A stretch of DNA of 51,814 nucleotides from Candidatus Omnitrophota bacterium (GCA_015233495.1 JADFXQ010000001.1:132045-183858), one strand, 5' to 3'; counted from the first letter of the stretch, positions 7,134 through 15,848 are shown. Numbers and translations are program-made. The notes: generated from the sequence alone by a model not told the origin.

Positions 7134-10037
7134 TTACCACCTTAAGGGTTTTTGCCAGGCCTCTTTCAGGTCCCGGATATTCGAATTGATCAACGCCGTA
7201 TCTTTAAAACCATAAACCGCCAGCCGCGCCTCTGCCTCTACCCGGCCTACCAATCCATAAGGTAAACCGCGCAGAATTGTTTCAAAAGCCCGCTGTTGTT
7301 CCGGCTCAATCTCTACGACAAACCGGGTGTTGGATTCGGAAAATAAGATAAAATCCTCCCGCCGGCCCGCGCCTTGATACGGCACGCGTTCCAAACGAGC
7401 GCTCACCCCCATCCCGCCGGCAAAAGCCATTTCCGCTAAAGCGACAGCCAACCCGCCGTCCGAGCAATCATGACACGACCGCACCAAACCTGTTTGCATC
7501 GCCTGATGCAAAACGGCAAATATTTTTACGCCCAGCTTGGCTGCAACACCCGGAACCGACGACCCCAAAACGCCGAGCGTGTCAAAATAAATCGACCCGC
7601 CCATTTCATCGCGAGTCATCCCTACCACATAAAGCAAATTTCCGGCGGCTTTCAAGTCCATCGTGACTGTCCGACGAACATCCGGAACAATGCCGATCGC
7701 CGAAATTAAAATCGTCCCCGGAATCGCGATGGTTTGGTTTCCCTGGCCGTATTCATTATACAAACTGTCTTTCCCGGAAATAAACGGCGCGCCATAACCA
7801 ATCGCCGTATCCGCGCAGCCCTGGGCGCAACGCACCAGGCCGCCCAGCCGCTCGGGTTTATCCGGATTGCCCCAGCAAAAATTATCCAATAGCGCGGTCC
7901 GCTGCGGATCGCCGCCCACCGCGACAACCTGACGCAGGGCTTCATCCACACACGACGCGGCCATCGCGTAGGGATCAATCTTTCCGTAGGCAGGATGAAT
8001 CCCATTGGCAATGGCGATCCCTTGATACGACCCCAGCCGCGGCGTAATCACCGCCGCGTCCGAGGGGCCGTCGCACGCCGGCCCGCAAAACGGTTTCACC
8101 ACGCTCCCGCCCTGCACCTCATGATCATACTGCCGGACAACCCATTCCTTGGAACACACATTCAAATGCGCCAAGGCCTTAACCAAAGCCTGATTCAAAT
8201 CCGGTTTCGGCGGCAGTTTCGGCTCTTTACACTTAGGAAGCGCCCAGACCGCCTCTTTTGTCATCTTGGGATGTCCTGTATGCAAAAATTTCATGTCCAA
8301 AACGCAGACCGCGCGACCCTGAAAAAACAACTCCAACCGTCCGTTACCGGAAAATTCGCCGATCACCGCAGCCTCAACATTCTCGCCGGCAAAAACTTCC
8401 ACCAGACGCTTCACGTGACGCCGCGGCACGGACAAAACCATACGCTCCTGCGATTCCGAAATCCAAATCTCTTCGTAATTCAACCCCTGATATTTTAGCG
8501 GCACCAAATCCAGATCAATCCGGGCTCCCAGCTCCTGCCCCATCTCGCCCACCGCGCTCGATAACCCGCCTGCCCCGCAATCCGTGACTGCCGTGTATAA
8601 ATTCATGTCCCGGGCCTTAAGGAGCCCGTCTAAAACTTTCTTCTCCTGAATCGGATCTCCGATCTGCACCGCTCCGGAAGAAACTGTTTCCGATTCCGCG
8701 GTCAATTCCCCGGAAGAAAACGTCGCGCCGTGAATCCCGTCGCGGCCGGTGCGGCCGCCAACCACGACCACGCAGTCGCCCGCGCCGACTTTTTTAAACA
8801 CTTTATCCTTAGGCAGGATACCCACCGTGCCGCAATACACCAAAGGATTTCCCAAATACAAAGGATCAAAACAAATCGCCCCATTCACCGTAGGGATACC
8901 CATTTTATTGCCATAATCGCGCACCCCGCTCACCACGCCCTTCATCACCCGTTTCGGATGCAAAGTCCCAGCCGGCAAAGACGCGAAATCCGTTTCGGGC
9001 GGCGCGAAACAAAACACATCCGTCGAACAAACCGGTTTCGCGCCCAAACCCGTCCCCAGAATATCGCGGATCACCCCGCCCACCCCGGTATTCGCCCCGC
9101 CAAACGGTTCTAAGGCGGAAGGATGGTTATGCGTCTCCACCTTAAAACAAACATTCATGTCGTCGTCAAACTCAATCACGCCGGCGTTGTCATGAAACAC
9201 GGACACGCACCAAGATTTATTGATCGTCTGGGTAGCCCGGACAATTGTGCTTTTCAAAAGATTTTTGATTTTTTTGCGGCGGACTTTTCCATTTACCTTC
9301 CATGCAAAATTAATATCGCCGCGGAAAGTTTTATGGAAACAATGTTCGCTCCAAGTCTGCGCGATAGTTTCCAGCTCGCAGTCCGTCGGGTCGCGTCCCA
9401 AATTTTTAAAATGCGCCCGGATCGCCCGCATCTCCGTCAGATTCAAAAACAAATGCCCCCGGCCGCTCAAAGCCGTCAATTCCCGGTCATCGGCATTCAA
9501 TAAATCAATATGCGCTAAACGAAAATCCTTTAACGGAGCGCCCGCGGTCAAAGAAATCATTTTAAAGTCTTCCGGAACAACCTGCTGGATCAATTTATTG
9601 GCCAAGACTTTATTGACGATTACGTCCAATTCTTTGTCGGAAATGTCTCCGAAAAGAAAATACCTGCGCGCCGTGCGCACCGCCTCGACCTGAGCATAAC
9701 CCAAATCCCGGATCCCTTTCATCGTCGATTGCTCGACGGGATCCATAACCCCGGGATGATACGCAATCTCCGCCACCCGATGTTTTTTCCCGGACGCGGC
9801 CGCATGCCTTTTTCCATCAACGGAACAAACACATTCCTGCGTCACCGGGTCCGTCAACAATTCCCGGCCGATCCGCCGCGCGGCATCCGCTGACAACTCT
9901 CCCTGAATCAAAAACACTCCAACCGTTTCCACCGCCTCAACCGGACGCACCCCCAGCTCAACCGCGGTCTTCAAAACCGCGCCGGCAAGCGGATCCACAA
10001 TGCCTGATTTATGTTTGATTTCAATACGCCAAATCAT
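7134..10037 (-). CDS. purL: Phosphoribosylformylglycinamidine synthase with two fused N-terminal PurS-like domains
   Basis: ATP-dependent synthase making FGAM from FGAR with ammonia from PurQ. 967 residues, larger than stand-alone small PurL (about 700-750) and smaller than the 1300-residue type with its own glutaminase. The surplus is N-terminal: residues about 1-80 and 88-155 are two PurS-like repeats (IKHKSGIVDPLAGAVLKTA and AYHPGVMDPVEQSTMKGI, each followed by a beta-rich stretch). The PurL core follows: QTWSEHCFHKTF near 230, NHPSALEPFGGANTGVGG near 305, DCGAGGLSSAVGEMGQELGA near 485, ISESQERMVL, and a second synthase-like half with VGGDPQRTALLDNF and HDCSDGGLAVALAEM. The normal PurS dimer thus appears to be covalently attached. 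Followed at once by the LOG gene. Confidence 0.95.
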   Translation of the reverse strand: MIWRIEIKHKSGIVDPLAGAVLKTAVELGVRPVEAVETVGVFLIQGELSADAARRIGRELLTDPVTQECVCSVDGKRHAAASGKKHRVAEIAYHPGVMDPVEQSTMKGIRDLGYAQVEAVRTARRYFLFGDISDKELDVIVNKVLANKLIQQVVPEDFKMISLTAGAPLKDFRLAHIDLLNADDRELTALSGRGHLFLNLTEMRAIRAHFKNLGRDPTDCELETIAQTWSEHCFHKTFRGDINFAWKVNGKVRRKKIKNLLKSTIVRATQTINKSWCVSVFHDNAGVIEFDDDMNVCFKVETHNHPSALEPFGGANTGVGGVIRDILGTGLGAKPVCSTDVFCFAPPETDFASLPAGTLHPKRVMKGVVSGVRDYGNKMGIPTVNGAICFDPLYLGNPLVYCGTVGILPKDKVFKKVGAGDCVVVVGGRTGRDGIHGATFSSGELTAESETVSSGAVQIGDPIQEKKVLDGLLKARDMNLYTAVTDCGAGGLSSAVGEMGQELGARIDLDLVPLKYQGLNYEEIWISESQERMVLSVPRRHVKRLVEVFAGENVEAAVIGEFSGNGRLELFFQGRAVCVLDMKFLHTGHPKMTKEAVWALPKCKEPKLPPKPDLNQALVKALAHLNVCSKEWVVRQYDHEVQGGSVVKPFCGPACDGPSDAAVITPRLGSYQGIAIANGIHPAYGKIDPYAMAASCVDEALRQVVAVGGDPQRTALLDNFCWGNPDKPERLGGLVRCAQGCADTAIGYGAPFISGKDSLYNEYGQGNQTIAIPGTILISAIGIVPDVRRTVTMDLKAAGNLLYVVGMTRDEMGGSIYFDTLGVLGSSVPGVAAKLGVKIFAVLHQAMQTGLVRSCHDCSDGGLAVALAEMAFAGGMGVSARLERVPYQGAGRREDFILFSESNTRFVVEIEPEQQRAFETILRGLPYGLVGRVEAEARLAVYGFKDTALINSNIRDLKEAWQKPLRW

Positions 10038-10133
10038 AATTAAACAAATTTATTAAACGACCTATTCAATAGCAATTCCGCGCGCCTTTACACAATCACG
10101 ATACTACATTATATGCCGAAGTTTTTTAATTTA

Positions 10134-10172
10134 AAAAACCTACGCTCCCAATAACCGGGGGTGTAGGTTTTT
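10134..10172 (-). terminator. Rho-independent terminator between purC and purL
   Basis: AAAAACCTAC (10134-10143) pairs with GTAGGTTTTT (10163-10172), and an inner CCC/GGG pairing lengthens the stem. On the minus strand the stem is followed by a T run. It would stop purBC transcripts before purL. The A/T-flanked stem could also work on the plus strand. Confidence 0.7.
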
Positions 10173-10177
10173 ATTTC

Positions 10178-10250
10178 GGGGACACAAACTTAATTCAGCG
10201 CGACATTTCTTTGTCTTGGAGCTTTTACCCCGAATTAAGTGTATGTCCCC
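10178..10250. repeat. REP-like inverted repeat with GGGGACA ends
   Basis: A 19-base arm at 10178-10196 starting GGGGACACAAACTTAATTC is nearly the reverse complement of 10232-10250, with 2 mismatches, separated by 35 bases. It lies in the 218-bp purC-purL gap next to the terminator. A degenerate relative lies at 12556-12622. The GGGGACA...CTTAATTC arms resemble dispersed REP-type palindromes I recall from other bacterial genomes; the family is not confirmed. Confidence 0.6.
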
Positions 10251-10255
10251 ATAAT

Positions 10256-10966
10256 TCAACTCTTGCCGCTCACCCGCTTCAACACTTCCTGATACGCCTC
10301 CTCGACATTGCCTAAGTCGTGGCGGAACCGGTCCTTATCCAATTTCCGGCCCGTGCCCACTTCCCATAACCGGCAAGTGTCCGGCGAAATCTCATCCGCC
10401 AAAATAATCTTGCCTTTACAATCGCCGAATTCGAGCTTGAAATCAATCAAATCCAAATTCAAGGCTTGAAAAAAATCCAGCATCAGCTCATTAATGCGAA
10501 AAGAATAATATTTCAATTTCTCCAAAGCCTCATCCGTAGCCAAACGCAAAGCGCGGATATGACTTTCATTTATCAAAGGATCGTTCAAATCATCACGCTT
10601 AAAACAAAATTCCTGCACCGGGCAAAAAAGCGCCGAACCCTCTTCCAAACCCAGATTGCGGCACAAAGAACCGGCGGCCCGGTTGCGCACAATCACCTCG
10701 AGCGGCACAATCTTCACCCGTTTGACCAACATTTCCCGGTCGCTCAGCATTTTTTCAAAATGCGTCGGGATATTGTTGGCCTCCAGATATTCAAAAACCT
10801 TGGCGGAAATCTTGTTGTTCACAATCCCTTTTTCCAGCACCGTGCCGCGTTTCTGCGCGTTAAACGCGGTCGCGTCATCCTTAAAATACTGGATCACAAA
10901 ATCCGGGTTGTCAGTTTCATAAATTATCTTGGCTTTGCCTTCGTAGATTTTCTTTCCCTTTTGCAT
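10256..10966 (-). CDS. purC: Phosphoribosylaminoimidazole-succinocarboxamide synthase (SAICAR synthetase)
   Basis: ATP-dependent ligase joining CAIR and aspartate. 236 residues, standard length. Motifs: KKIYEGKAKIIYET (nucleotide-binding strand), YFKDDATAFNAQKRG, RAAGSLCRNLGLEEG, DDLNDPLINESH, DFKLEFG and ILADEISPDTCRLWE. ATG at 10966 follows AAGGA at a good spacing; an upstream in-frame ATG at 10990 lacks one and adds non-conserved residues. It begins 45 bp downstream of purB and is followed by a REP-like repeat and a terminator, so purB-purC probably form a two-gene unit separate from purL. Confidence 0.96.
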   Translation of the reverse strand: MQKGKKIYEGKAKIIYETDNPDFVIQYFKDDATAFNAQKRGTVLEKGIVNNKISAKVFEYLEANNIPTHFEKMLSDREMLVKRVKIVPLEVIVRNRAAGSLCRNLGLEEGSALFCPVQEFCFKRDDLNDPLINESHIRALRLATDEALEKLKYYSFRINELMLDFFQALNLDLIDFKLEFGDCKGKIILADEISPDTCRLWEVGTGRKLDKDRFRHDLGNVEEAYQEVLKRVSGKS

Positions 10967-11011
10967 AAAGCTTCCTTTACACCTCGACACTTCCGGAAAG
11001 CGCCGATTTTG

Positions 11012-12307
11012 TTATTTAATCCCAACGCGTTTAAAAATTCGGTCAATATGCCGCGTGTAATATTTGATATCGAAACACATATCAATCTCTTCGGTTTTCA
11101 TATACTTACGAACCCGACGATCCCGATTTAACGCGTCTTTAAACTCCGAAGTTTCTTGCCAAACTTCCATCGCGCATTTTTGAATAATATCGTATGCCTC
11201 TTCGCGCGTGAGCCCTTTCTTCATCAATTCCAACAAGACCCGCTGGGAATAAATCAAGCCGCGGGTTTTGCTCAAATTTTGAATCATATTTTTCGGATAC
11301 ACCAGCAAACCTTCCAAAATCGGCGTGATCTTGTGGAACATATAATCCAAAGCGATCGCGCTGTCCGGAAGAATAATTCTCTCGACGGATGAATGGCTGA
11401 TGTCGCGTTCGTGCCAAAGCGTCATGTCTTCAAAAGCCGCCTGGGCATTGGCCCGCAAGATGCGCGACAAACCGGAAATGCGTTCGCAAATCACCGGGTT
11501 GCGTTTATGCGGCATCGCCGAGGAACCGATTTGACCTTTAAAAAACGGCTCTTCCGCTTCGAGAATTTCCGTTTCTTGCAACAGGCGGATCTCCGTGGCA
11601 ATTTTATTCAGCGTCCCTGCCACCAAAGCCAGGGTCGTCACATATTGACAATGATGATCCCGGGAAATCACTTGCGTGGCCGCGTTGACCGGTTTTAAAT
11701 TCAATTTTTCGCAAACGAATTCCTCGACGGACGGATCAATATTCGCGAAAGTGCCCACCGCGCCGGATAGCTTGCCGTAGCGGATCATCTCCCGGGCCGA
11801 TTCGAGGCGCTCCAAATTGCGGCGCGTTTCGTCATACCAATTGGCTAATTTTAAACCAAAAGTCATCGGCTCAGCGTGCACCCCGTGGGTGCGGGCGATG
11901 CAAACCGTATCCTGATATTTTTTCGCTTTTTGTTTCAAGATCAGCATGAGCTTCTTGATGTCGCCGATCAAAATATCGCTCGCCTCCACGCACTGGACGG
12001 ACAAAGCCGTGTCCAAAAGGTCCGACGAGGTCAAACCCATATGCAGATAGCGCGAATCCTCGCCGATGCTCTGACCGACATTGTAAACAAAAGCCACCAT
12101 GTCATGTTTGGTCCGTTCTTCAATCCGTTTCATTTCTTCAATATCAAACTTGGCGTTCTTGCGGATGTTTTCCATGGATTTTTTCGGGACAATCCCGATC
12201 TTAGCCATGGCTTCGCACGCTAAAACTTCGATCTGGAGCATGATCTCCAGTTTATGATGCTCCGACCACACTGTGCCCATTTTGGAAAGGGTATAGCGAT
12301 CAATCAT
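11012..12307 (-). CDS. purB: Adenylosuccinate lyase
   Basis: Fumarase-superfamily lyase acting twice in purine synthesis: SAICAR to AICAR plus fumarate, and adenylosuccinate to AMP plus fumarate. 431 residues, typical of the bacterial short form. Motifs: ERTKHDMVAFV near 65, YLHMGLTSSDLLDTA near 85, ARTHGVHAEPMTFGLK near 140 (conserved His), and the family signature GSSAMPHKRNP near 262 with the catalytic serine loop. ATG at 12307 follows AAAGGAG at 8 bases. A good promoter (12435-12463) lies about 130 bp upstream, making purB the first gene of the purine run. Confidence 0.97.
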   Translation of the reverse strand: MIDRYTLSKMGTVWSEHHKLEIMLQIEVLACEAMAKIGIVPKKSMENIRKNAKFDIEEMKRIEERTKHDMVAFVYNVGQSIGEDSRYLHMGLTSSDLLDTALSVQCVEASDILIGDIKKLMLILKQKAKKYQDTVCIARTHGVHAEPMTFGLKLANWYDETRRNLERLESAREMIRYGKLSGAVGTFANIDPSVEEFVCEKLNLKPVNAATQVISRDHHCQYVTTLALVAGTLNKIATEIRLLQETEILEAEEPFFKGQIGSSAMPHKRNPVICERISGLSRILRANAQAAFEDMTLWHERDISHSSVERIILPDSAIALDYMFHKITPILEGLLVYPKNMIQNLSKTRGLIYSQRVLLELMKKGLTREEAYDIIQKCAMEVWQETSEFKDALNRDRRVRKYMKTEEIDMCFDIKYYTRHIDRIFKRVGIK

Positions 12308-12434
12308 AAAACCGGCTCCTTTAGTAAATGAATCAGATTAAACAACGATATACGGCGAGGGGTAAAAAATGCTAAGACCATAAGAATAATGACGTTTGGA
12401 AAAAAATCGCAACCTAACCCCTAAGCACTGGGAT

Positions 12435-12463
12435 AATATAGCAGAGAAAAAAATCCTGGTCAA
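12435..12463 (-). promoter_or_regulatory. Sigma-70-type promoter for purB
   Basis: On the minus strand, TTGACC (12463-12458), a 17-base spacer and TATATT (12440-12435). Transcription would start near 12428, giving a leader of about 120 bases that ends with the AAAGGAG ribosome site of purB. This is the only strong promoter I find ahead of the purine cluster. Confidence 0.7.
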
Positions 12464-12555
12464 ACAAAATCAGCCAACTCGGCATAAATTTTTTATCTAT
12501 TTTTATGTAACTATAATTTTTTCAATAAGTTATGAATATGAAATTATGGAGATAT

Positions 12556-12622
12556 GCACTTAATTCGTCTGAAAGTTATGGGTGATTTATTGCGTTTTTT
12601 CACCGAATTACTCCATGTCCCC
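12556..12622. repeat. Degenerate REP-like repeat
   Basis: GCACTTAATTCG (12556-12567) faces CGAATTACTCCATGTCCCC (12604-12622). The core ACTTAATTC/GAATTA and the GTCCCC end match the better copy at 10178-10250, though the outer left arm is lost. It lies downstream of the DUF2059 gene. Confidence 0.45.
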
Positions 12623-12631
12623 GTACCCCGC

Positions 12632-13039
12632 CTACTGCCCGGCATCCGGCTTCTTTGCCCCACCTAATTTTTCCTGAAAATACTTTCCCACCGCTTCCAT
12701 AGAGGCTTGGGCAATGCGCGGCGTTGTTTGCAAAATTTTCTTGCCCAAATCGCTTTGATAAAAATCAATCAAACCGGACAGTTCTTTTTCCGAAAATTCA
12801 TTTTCATACAACGGCGCGATCACCGCGATGATCTCGTCCACATTGAGTAATTTCGTCAACTGCGGCTGCTGGGCTTGGGGCGTCTGGGCGATAAATCCCG
12901 CGACATTCTTGCGCATGATCTCCTGAGTGCCGTTAACGTTAAGCAATTTCATCACCAGTTCATGCTTGGTCGACGGGATCTGAGCAAATGCCGGAACAGT
13001 AAAGACCAACAACCCGATAATCCATAAAAATTTTTTCAT
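12632..13039 (-). CDS. Secreted DUF2059-domain protein
   Basis: 135 residues. The N terminus is a typical Sec signal peptide (MKKF, a hydrophobic stretch to about residue 16, then VPAFAQ), with cleavage predicted after AFA at residue 19. The mature part is helical and matches the DUF2059 pattern near residues 75-120: IAPLYENEFSEKELSGLIDFY followed by SDLGKKILQTTP. Proteins of this type are periplasmic or envelope-associated and have no settled function. ATG at 13039 follows AAAGGACG. Single gene on the minus strand, divergent from the polyprenyl synthase gene. Residues 45-60 are Gln/Pro-rich. Confidence 0.85.
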   Translation of the reverse strand: MKKFLWIIGLLVFTVPAFAQIPSTKHELVMKLLNVNGTQEIMRKNVAGFIAQTPQAQQPQLTKLLNVDEIIAVIAPLYENEFSEKELSGLIDFYQSDLGKKILQTTPRIAQASMEAVGKYFQEKLGGAKKPDAGQ

Positions 13040-13245
13040 ATCGTCCTTTCGATTATTATAAATTTACTTAAAAAAGATTAACCTAAAAAAGGCATGCTGT
13101 CACGGTTAATGTTTACAGAACAGCCGCGGGATAAAAATCAATAATCCTATACGGCGCTGCCGATTTTTTATGCCTATAACTGACGACAAACGCCCGCCAT
13201 TCCTTGCGCTTGATTCCCGCGCTTCGCTATGTTACCATAACGCCC

Positions 13246-14307
13246 ATGATCGCAAACTTACAGCGGCGCATTGAAAAAAGTATCGCGGATTTTACCGAAC
13301 GCATTTACCGCGAATATCAATTCCATTTGATCCCGCCGGGATTATATGAAAATATCCGCGAATATTCCCTGCGGCGGGGCAAACGTATCCGGCCGATACT
13401 CGTGCTGTTGAGTTACCAAGGGTATAACCCCGCGAACCGCGTGCCTTCCTCTTTATATCAGGCCGCCACCTGCATGGAATATCTGCACAATTTCATGCTG
13501 ATCCACGACGACATTATCGACAACTCCGACCTGCGCCGCGGCAAGCCGACCATGCACAAGGGCTTAAGCCGGATCATCGCTTCGGATAATCCCGACGAAC
13601 TTGGCAAAAGTTTAGCCATCATTGCCGGCGATATTATCTATGCCCTGGCGATTGACGCCTTTCTCTCGATCAACGTTGACAGCCGCCGCAAGGAAAAAGC
13701 GCTCAAATATTTCGTGCAAACCGCCGCTTTCACGGCCATGGGCGAGTTCGTCGATACCATACACGGCGTAGCCGCGGTTGATCAAATCCGCGAAAAAGAT
13801 GTGTTTCTCAATTATGACTTAAAAACTGCGCGCTATACGTTTGACTGCCCGTTGGTAATCGGCGCGATTTTAGCCGGCGCGCCCGCCGTGGAAATTAAAA
13901 AATTGAGCCACATCGGCTTGCTCATCGGAGAGGCCTTTCAAATCCAGGACGACGTGATCGGCATATTTGACACGGAAGAAAATATCGGCAAGCCGATTTT
14001 AAGCGACCTCGCGGAGTCGAAAAAAACCCTGTTGGTCGCCCACGCCCAGGCCCACATGACCGCCTCCGCCCGGAAACAATTTAACGCGATTTTTACCAAA
14101 CCGGCCAAGACCGCTGCCGACCTGGACGCCATCCGCGCCTTGTTCAAAGCGGCCGGCAGTTTGGATTATTGTTTGCGATTAACGGAAGACCGGCTCGTTC
14201 AAGCCAAAAAAGAAATTCTCACCCTGCGTATGCGGCCGGCAGTAAAAAAAATTATTTTGGAAACGGTCGGCAAAATTTTTAAAAAAAGCGCTGCTTCCGC
14301 ATTTTAA
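13246..14307 (+). CDS. Polyprenyl diphosphate synthase (trans-isoprenyl diphosphate synthase family)
   Basis: Head-to-tail condensation of IPP with allylic diphosphates. About 353 residues. Seen: RRGKRIRPILVLL near 48 (IPP-binding GKR), the first Asp-rich motif LIHDDIIDNSDLRRGKPTMH near 85-105, and a second motif reading FQIQDDVIGIF near 228 instead of the common DDILD. That variant is frequent in archaeal-type GGPP synthases and points to a short-to-medium chain product, but the chain length cannot be fixed from sequence. GKPILSDLAESKKTLL follows, as usual. ATG at 13246 gives a normal N terminus, although no clear ribosome site precedes it; a TTG at 13204 in frame is the alternative. Convergent with hemW. 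Confidence 0.9.
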   Translation: MIANLQRRIEKSIADFTERIYREYQFHLIPPGLYENIREYSLRRGKRIRPILVLLSYQGYNPANRVPSSLYQAATCMEYLHNFMLIHDDIIDNSDLRRGKPTMHKGLSRIIASDNPDELGKSLAIIAGDIIYALAIDAFLSINVDSRRKEKALKYFVQTAAFTAMGEFVDTIHGVAAVDQIREKDVFLNYDLKTARYTFDCPLVIGAILAGAPAVEIKKLSHIGLLIGEAFQIQDDVIGIFDTEENIGKPILSDLAESKKTLLVAHAQAHMTASARKQFNAIFTKPAKTAADLDAIRALFKAAGSLDYCLRLTEDRLVQAKKEILTLRMRPAVKKIILETVGKIFKKSAASAF

Positions 14308-14389
14308 TCGCTGTCCACATCTCAAATGCCATTTAGCGCAAAAGACAGCAAATTCATCCGGACATCCCTTAAGCCGAGGATATATCCTT

Positions 14390-15496
14390 TTATAGCAACC
14401 GCCGGCTGATTTCATCGAGCAGAAAAAGCCCGCGCCGCGTAACCCGCAGCATTTTTCCGGACCGCGACAATAATCCTGCAACGCTAAACGCCTCTATCCG
14501 CTCCCGCGTCGCCGGGTCCCAAACACATCCGATTGATTTTTCCACAGCCTCCATATCTATACCGGCCATTTTACGCAAGCCAAAAACGAGGCTTTCCTTT
14601 AATCTTTGTTCCGGGGTCAGATATTCCTCACCGGCGAGCGCGCTGTTTTCGGCGCGCATCCGTTTGAAATATTTTAAAAAAACCGGTTCATTCCAAAAAC
14701 GATGGCCGTCGAGATGCGAATGCGCCGAGGCGCCTAACCCGATATAATTCCCGCCCTCCCAATAATTCAAATTATGCCGCGCAGCAAAACCCGGTTTGGC
14801 AAAATTACTCACCTCGTAATGCGCGTATCCCGCCGCGGTCAACTCATCGATGATCTCGCCAAAGAATAAGGTTTGCTTTTCTGGCGATGCCGCGCTGACC
14901 TTATCGCGAAAAAAACGGCTGCCCGGTTCCACCGTAAGGGCGTATAAAGATACGTGCTCCGGCGACAAAACTAAAGTTTTTTTTAGATCATCGATCAATG
15001 CCCGCCTCGTCTGTCCGCTAAACCCGAACAACAAATCCAGACTGATATTTTTAAACCCCGCGTTCCGCGCCGCCGCGAACGCTCGAAGGGTAATATCCGC
15101 GGAATGCCGCCTGCCCAAATTCCGTAAACGCCGGTCATCCCAGGTCTGCGCGCCTATGCTCAAACGATTCACGCCGCAGCGCGACAGAACTTCGGCGGTG
15201 ACGCGGCTAAAATGTTCCGGATTAATTTCAAAAGAAATTTCCGCGTTTTTATCAAAGCTAAATATCGAACGCAGCCCGGCGAACAACGCGGAGATTTGCG
15301 CGTCCGTTAGCTGAGAAGGCGAGCCGCCTCCGACGTAAACCGTGCCAATCCGCGCCCCCGCGTAAGACTGCCCTTCAACAACCAAATCGTCTAAATAGGC
15401 ATCGGCTTTTGCCTCTTGCCCGACGCAGACCGCGAAAGAGCAATAAAAACATTTAGCCGGACAAAACGGAATATGGACATATAAACCCGTTTTCAA
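14390..15496 (-). CDS. hemW: HemW-like radical SAM heme chaperone (coproporphyrinogen oxidase-like)
   Basis: Radical SAM protein of the HemN/HemW family. The N terminus reads GLYVHIPFCPAKCFYCSF, giving the CX3CX2C iron-sulfur cluster ligands; then VYVGGGSPS (SAM-binding GGG), EINPEH, RLSIGAQTWDDRRLRNLGR and SLDLLFGFSGQT, all in HemW order. The C-terminal winged-helix part ends RRGLFLLDEISRRLL. The family is known to insert heme rather than oxidise coproporphyrinogen. Length from the TTG at 15496 is 368 residues, typical. The frame stays open to 15631, but that stretch is Lys/Phe-rich, AT-rich and unlike the family, so I start at TTG, with a weak AAAGG site upstream. Confidence 0.9.
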   Translation of the reverse strand: MKTGLYVHIPFCPAKCFYCSFAVCVGQEAKADAYLDDLVVEGQSYAGARIGTVYVGGGSPSQLTDAQISALFAGLRSIFSFDKNAEISFEINPEHFSRVTAEVLSRCGVNRLSIGAQTWDDRRLRNLGRRHSADITLRAFAAARNAGFKNISLDLLFGFSGQTRRALIDDLKKTLVLSPEHVSLYALTVEPGSRFFRDKVSAASPEKQTLFFGEIIDELTAAGYAHYEVSNFAKPGFAARHNLNYWEGGNYIGLGASAHSHLDGHRFWNEPVFLKYFKRMRAENSALAGEEYLTPEQRLKESLVFGLRKMAGIDMEAVEKSIGCVWDPATRERIEAFSVAGLLSRSGKMLRVTRRGLFLLDEISRRLL

Positions 15497-15722
15497 AATG
15501 AATTTCGCCTTTCGAAAAATATTTTTTTGTTTTTTTAGCGGCGCTCCGCGCCGATTTTTCCCGCGAATTTTTCCCGTCGAGATTTTCCGGAAAAAATTTA
15601 GAAAAAAATTTTCCCCGCGAAAATAGCGCAAAAAAAATCAAATTTTTTTTGCATCAGGCCGCGGTTATGATAACATTAAATCAATCACTGCTTCAATAAT
15701 TCTCAAAAAGGAGGATTTAAAA
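15497..15722. other. AT-rich intergenic region between hemW and the lysine-rich peptide gene
   Basis: 226 bp of A- and T-runs with one GC hairpin (CGGCGC 15539-15544 with GCGCCG 15548-15553). A weak plus-strand promoter can be drawn: TTGCAT (15649-15654), 16-base spacer, TAACAT (15671-15676). It would serve the small ORF at 15723. An open minus-strand frame to 15631 is not considered coding. Confidence 0.45.
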
Positions 15723-15788
15723 ATGGCAGTTAAAAAAGCAGCAAAAAAAGCCGCGAAAAAGACAGTAAAAAAAGCCAAAAAGAAGTAA
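15723..15788 (+). CDS. 21-residue lysine/alanine-rich mini-protein
   Basis: A 66-bp gene with a perfect ribosome site (AAGGAGG at 15709-15715, 7 bases before the ATG) and a strong terminator 20 bp after the stop. The product starts MAVKKAAKKAAKK and is 12 lysines, 6 alanines, 1 threonine and 2 valines plus the initiator, like an isolated tail of histone H1-like or HU-type bacterial proteins. A DNA- or RNA-binding role is inferred from charge only. The adjacent convergent gene on the minus strand ends in a very similar segment (MAVKKTAAK...). The complete set of signals around so short an ORF makes a real product likely. Confidence 0.7.
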   Translation: MAVKKAAKKAAKKTVKKAKKK

Positions 15789-15808
15789 ACGCGGGCTTAA
15801 CCATCAAT

Positions 15809-15840
15809 AAAAAACCCTTCGAGAAATCGAAGGGTTTTTT
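15809..15840. terminator. Bidirectional terminator with GAAA tetraloop
   Basis: AAAAAACCCTTCGA (15809-15822) pairs perfectly with TCGAAGGGTTTTTT (15827-15840) around a GAAA loop. A-run on one side and T-run on the other allow termination of the plus-strand mini-gene and of the convergent minus-strand gene. Confidence 0.93.
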
Positions 15841-15848
15841 ATTGCCCA

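Larger units (their letters stand above)
12308..12631. other. Intergenic region upstream of purB
   Basis: 324 bp without a supported gene. It holds the purB promoter (12435-12463), an approximately 120-base purB leader (from about 12428 to 12307) in which I find no purine riboswitch, and a degenerate REP-like repeat at 12556-12622 next to the end of the DUF2059 gene. The middle part is strongly AT-rich. Confidence 0.7.

Noticed and set aside
10466-11131. Long plus-strand open frame opposite purC and the end of purB
   Set aside because: Antisense of two well-supported genes; no ribosome site or family features.
12308-12428. Purine riboswitch in the purB leader
   Set aside because: The leader is long enough, but the conserved loop sequences and three-helix pairing are not visible.
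15497-15631. N-terminal extension of hemW to 15631
   Set aside because: Low-complexity Lys/Phe-rich translation of AT-rich DNA, TTG start, unlike the HemW family; the cluster motif begins right after 15496.
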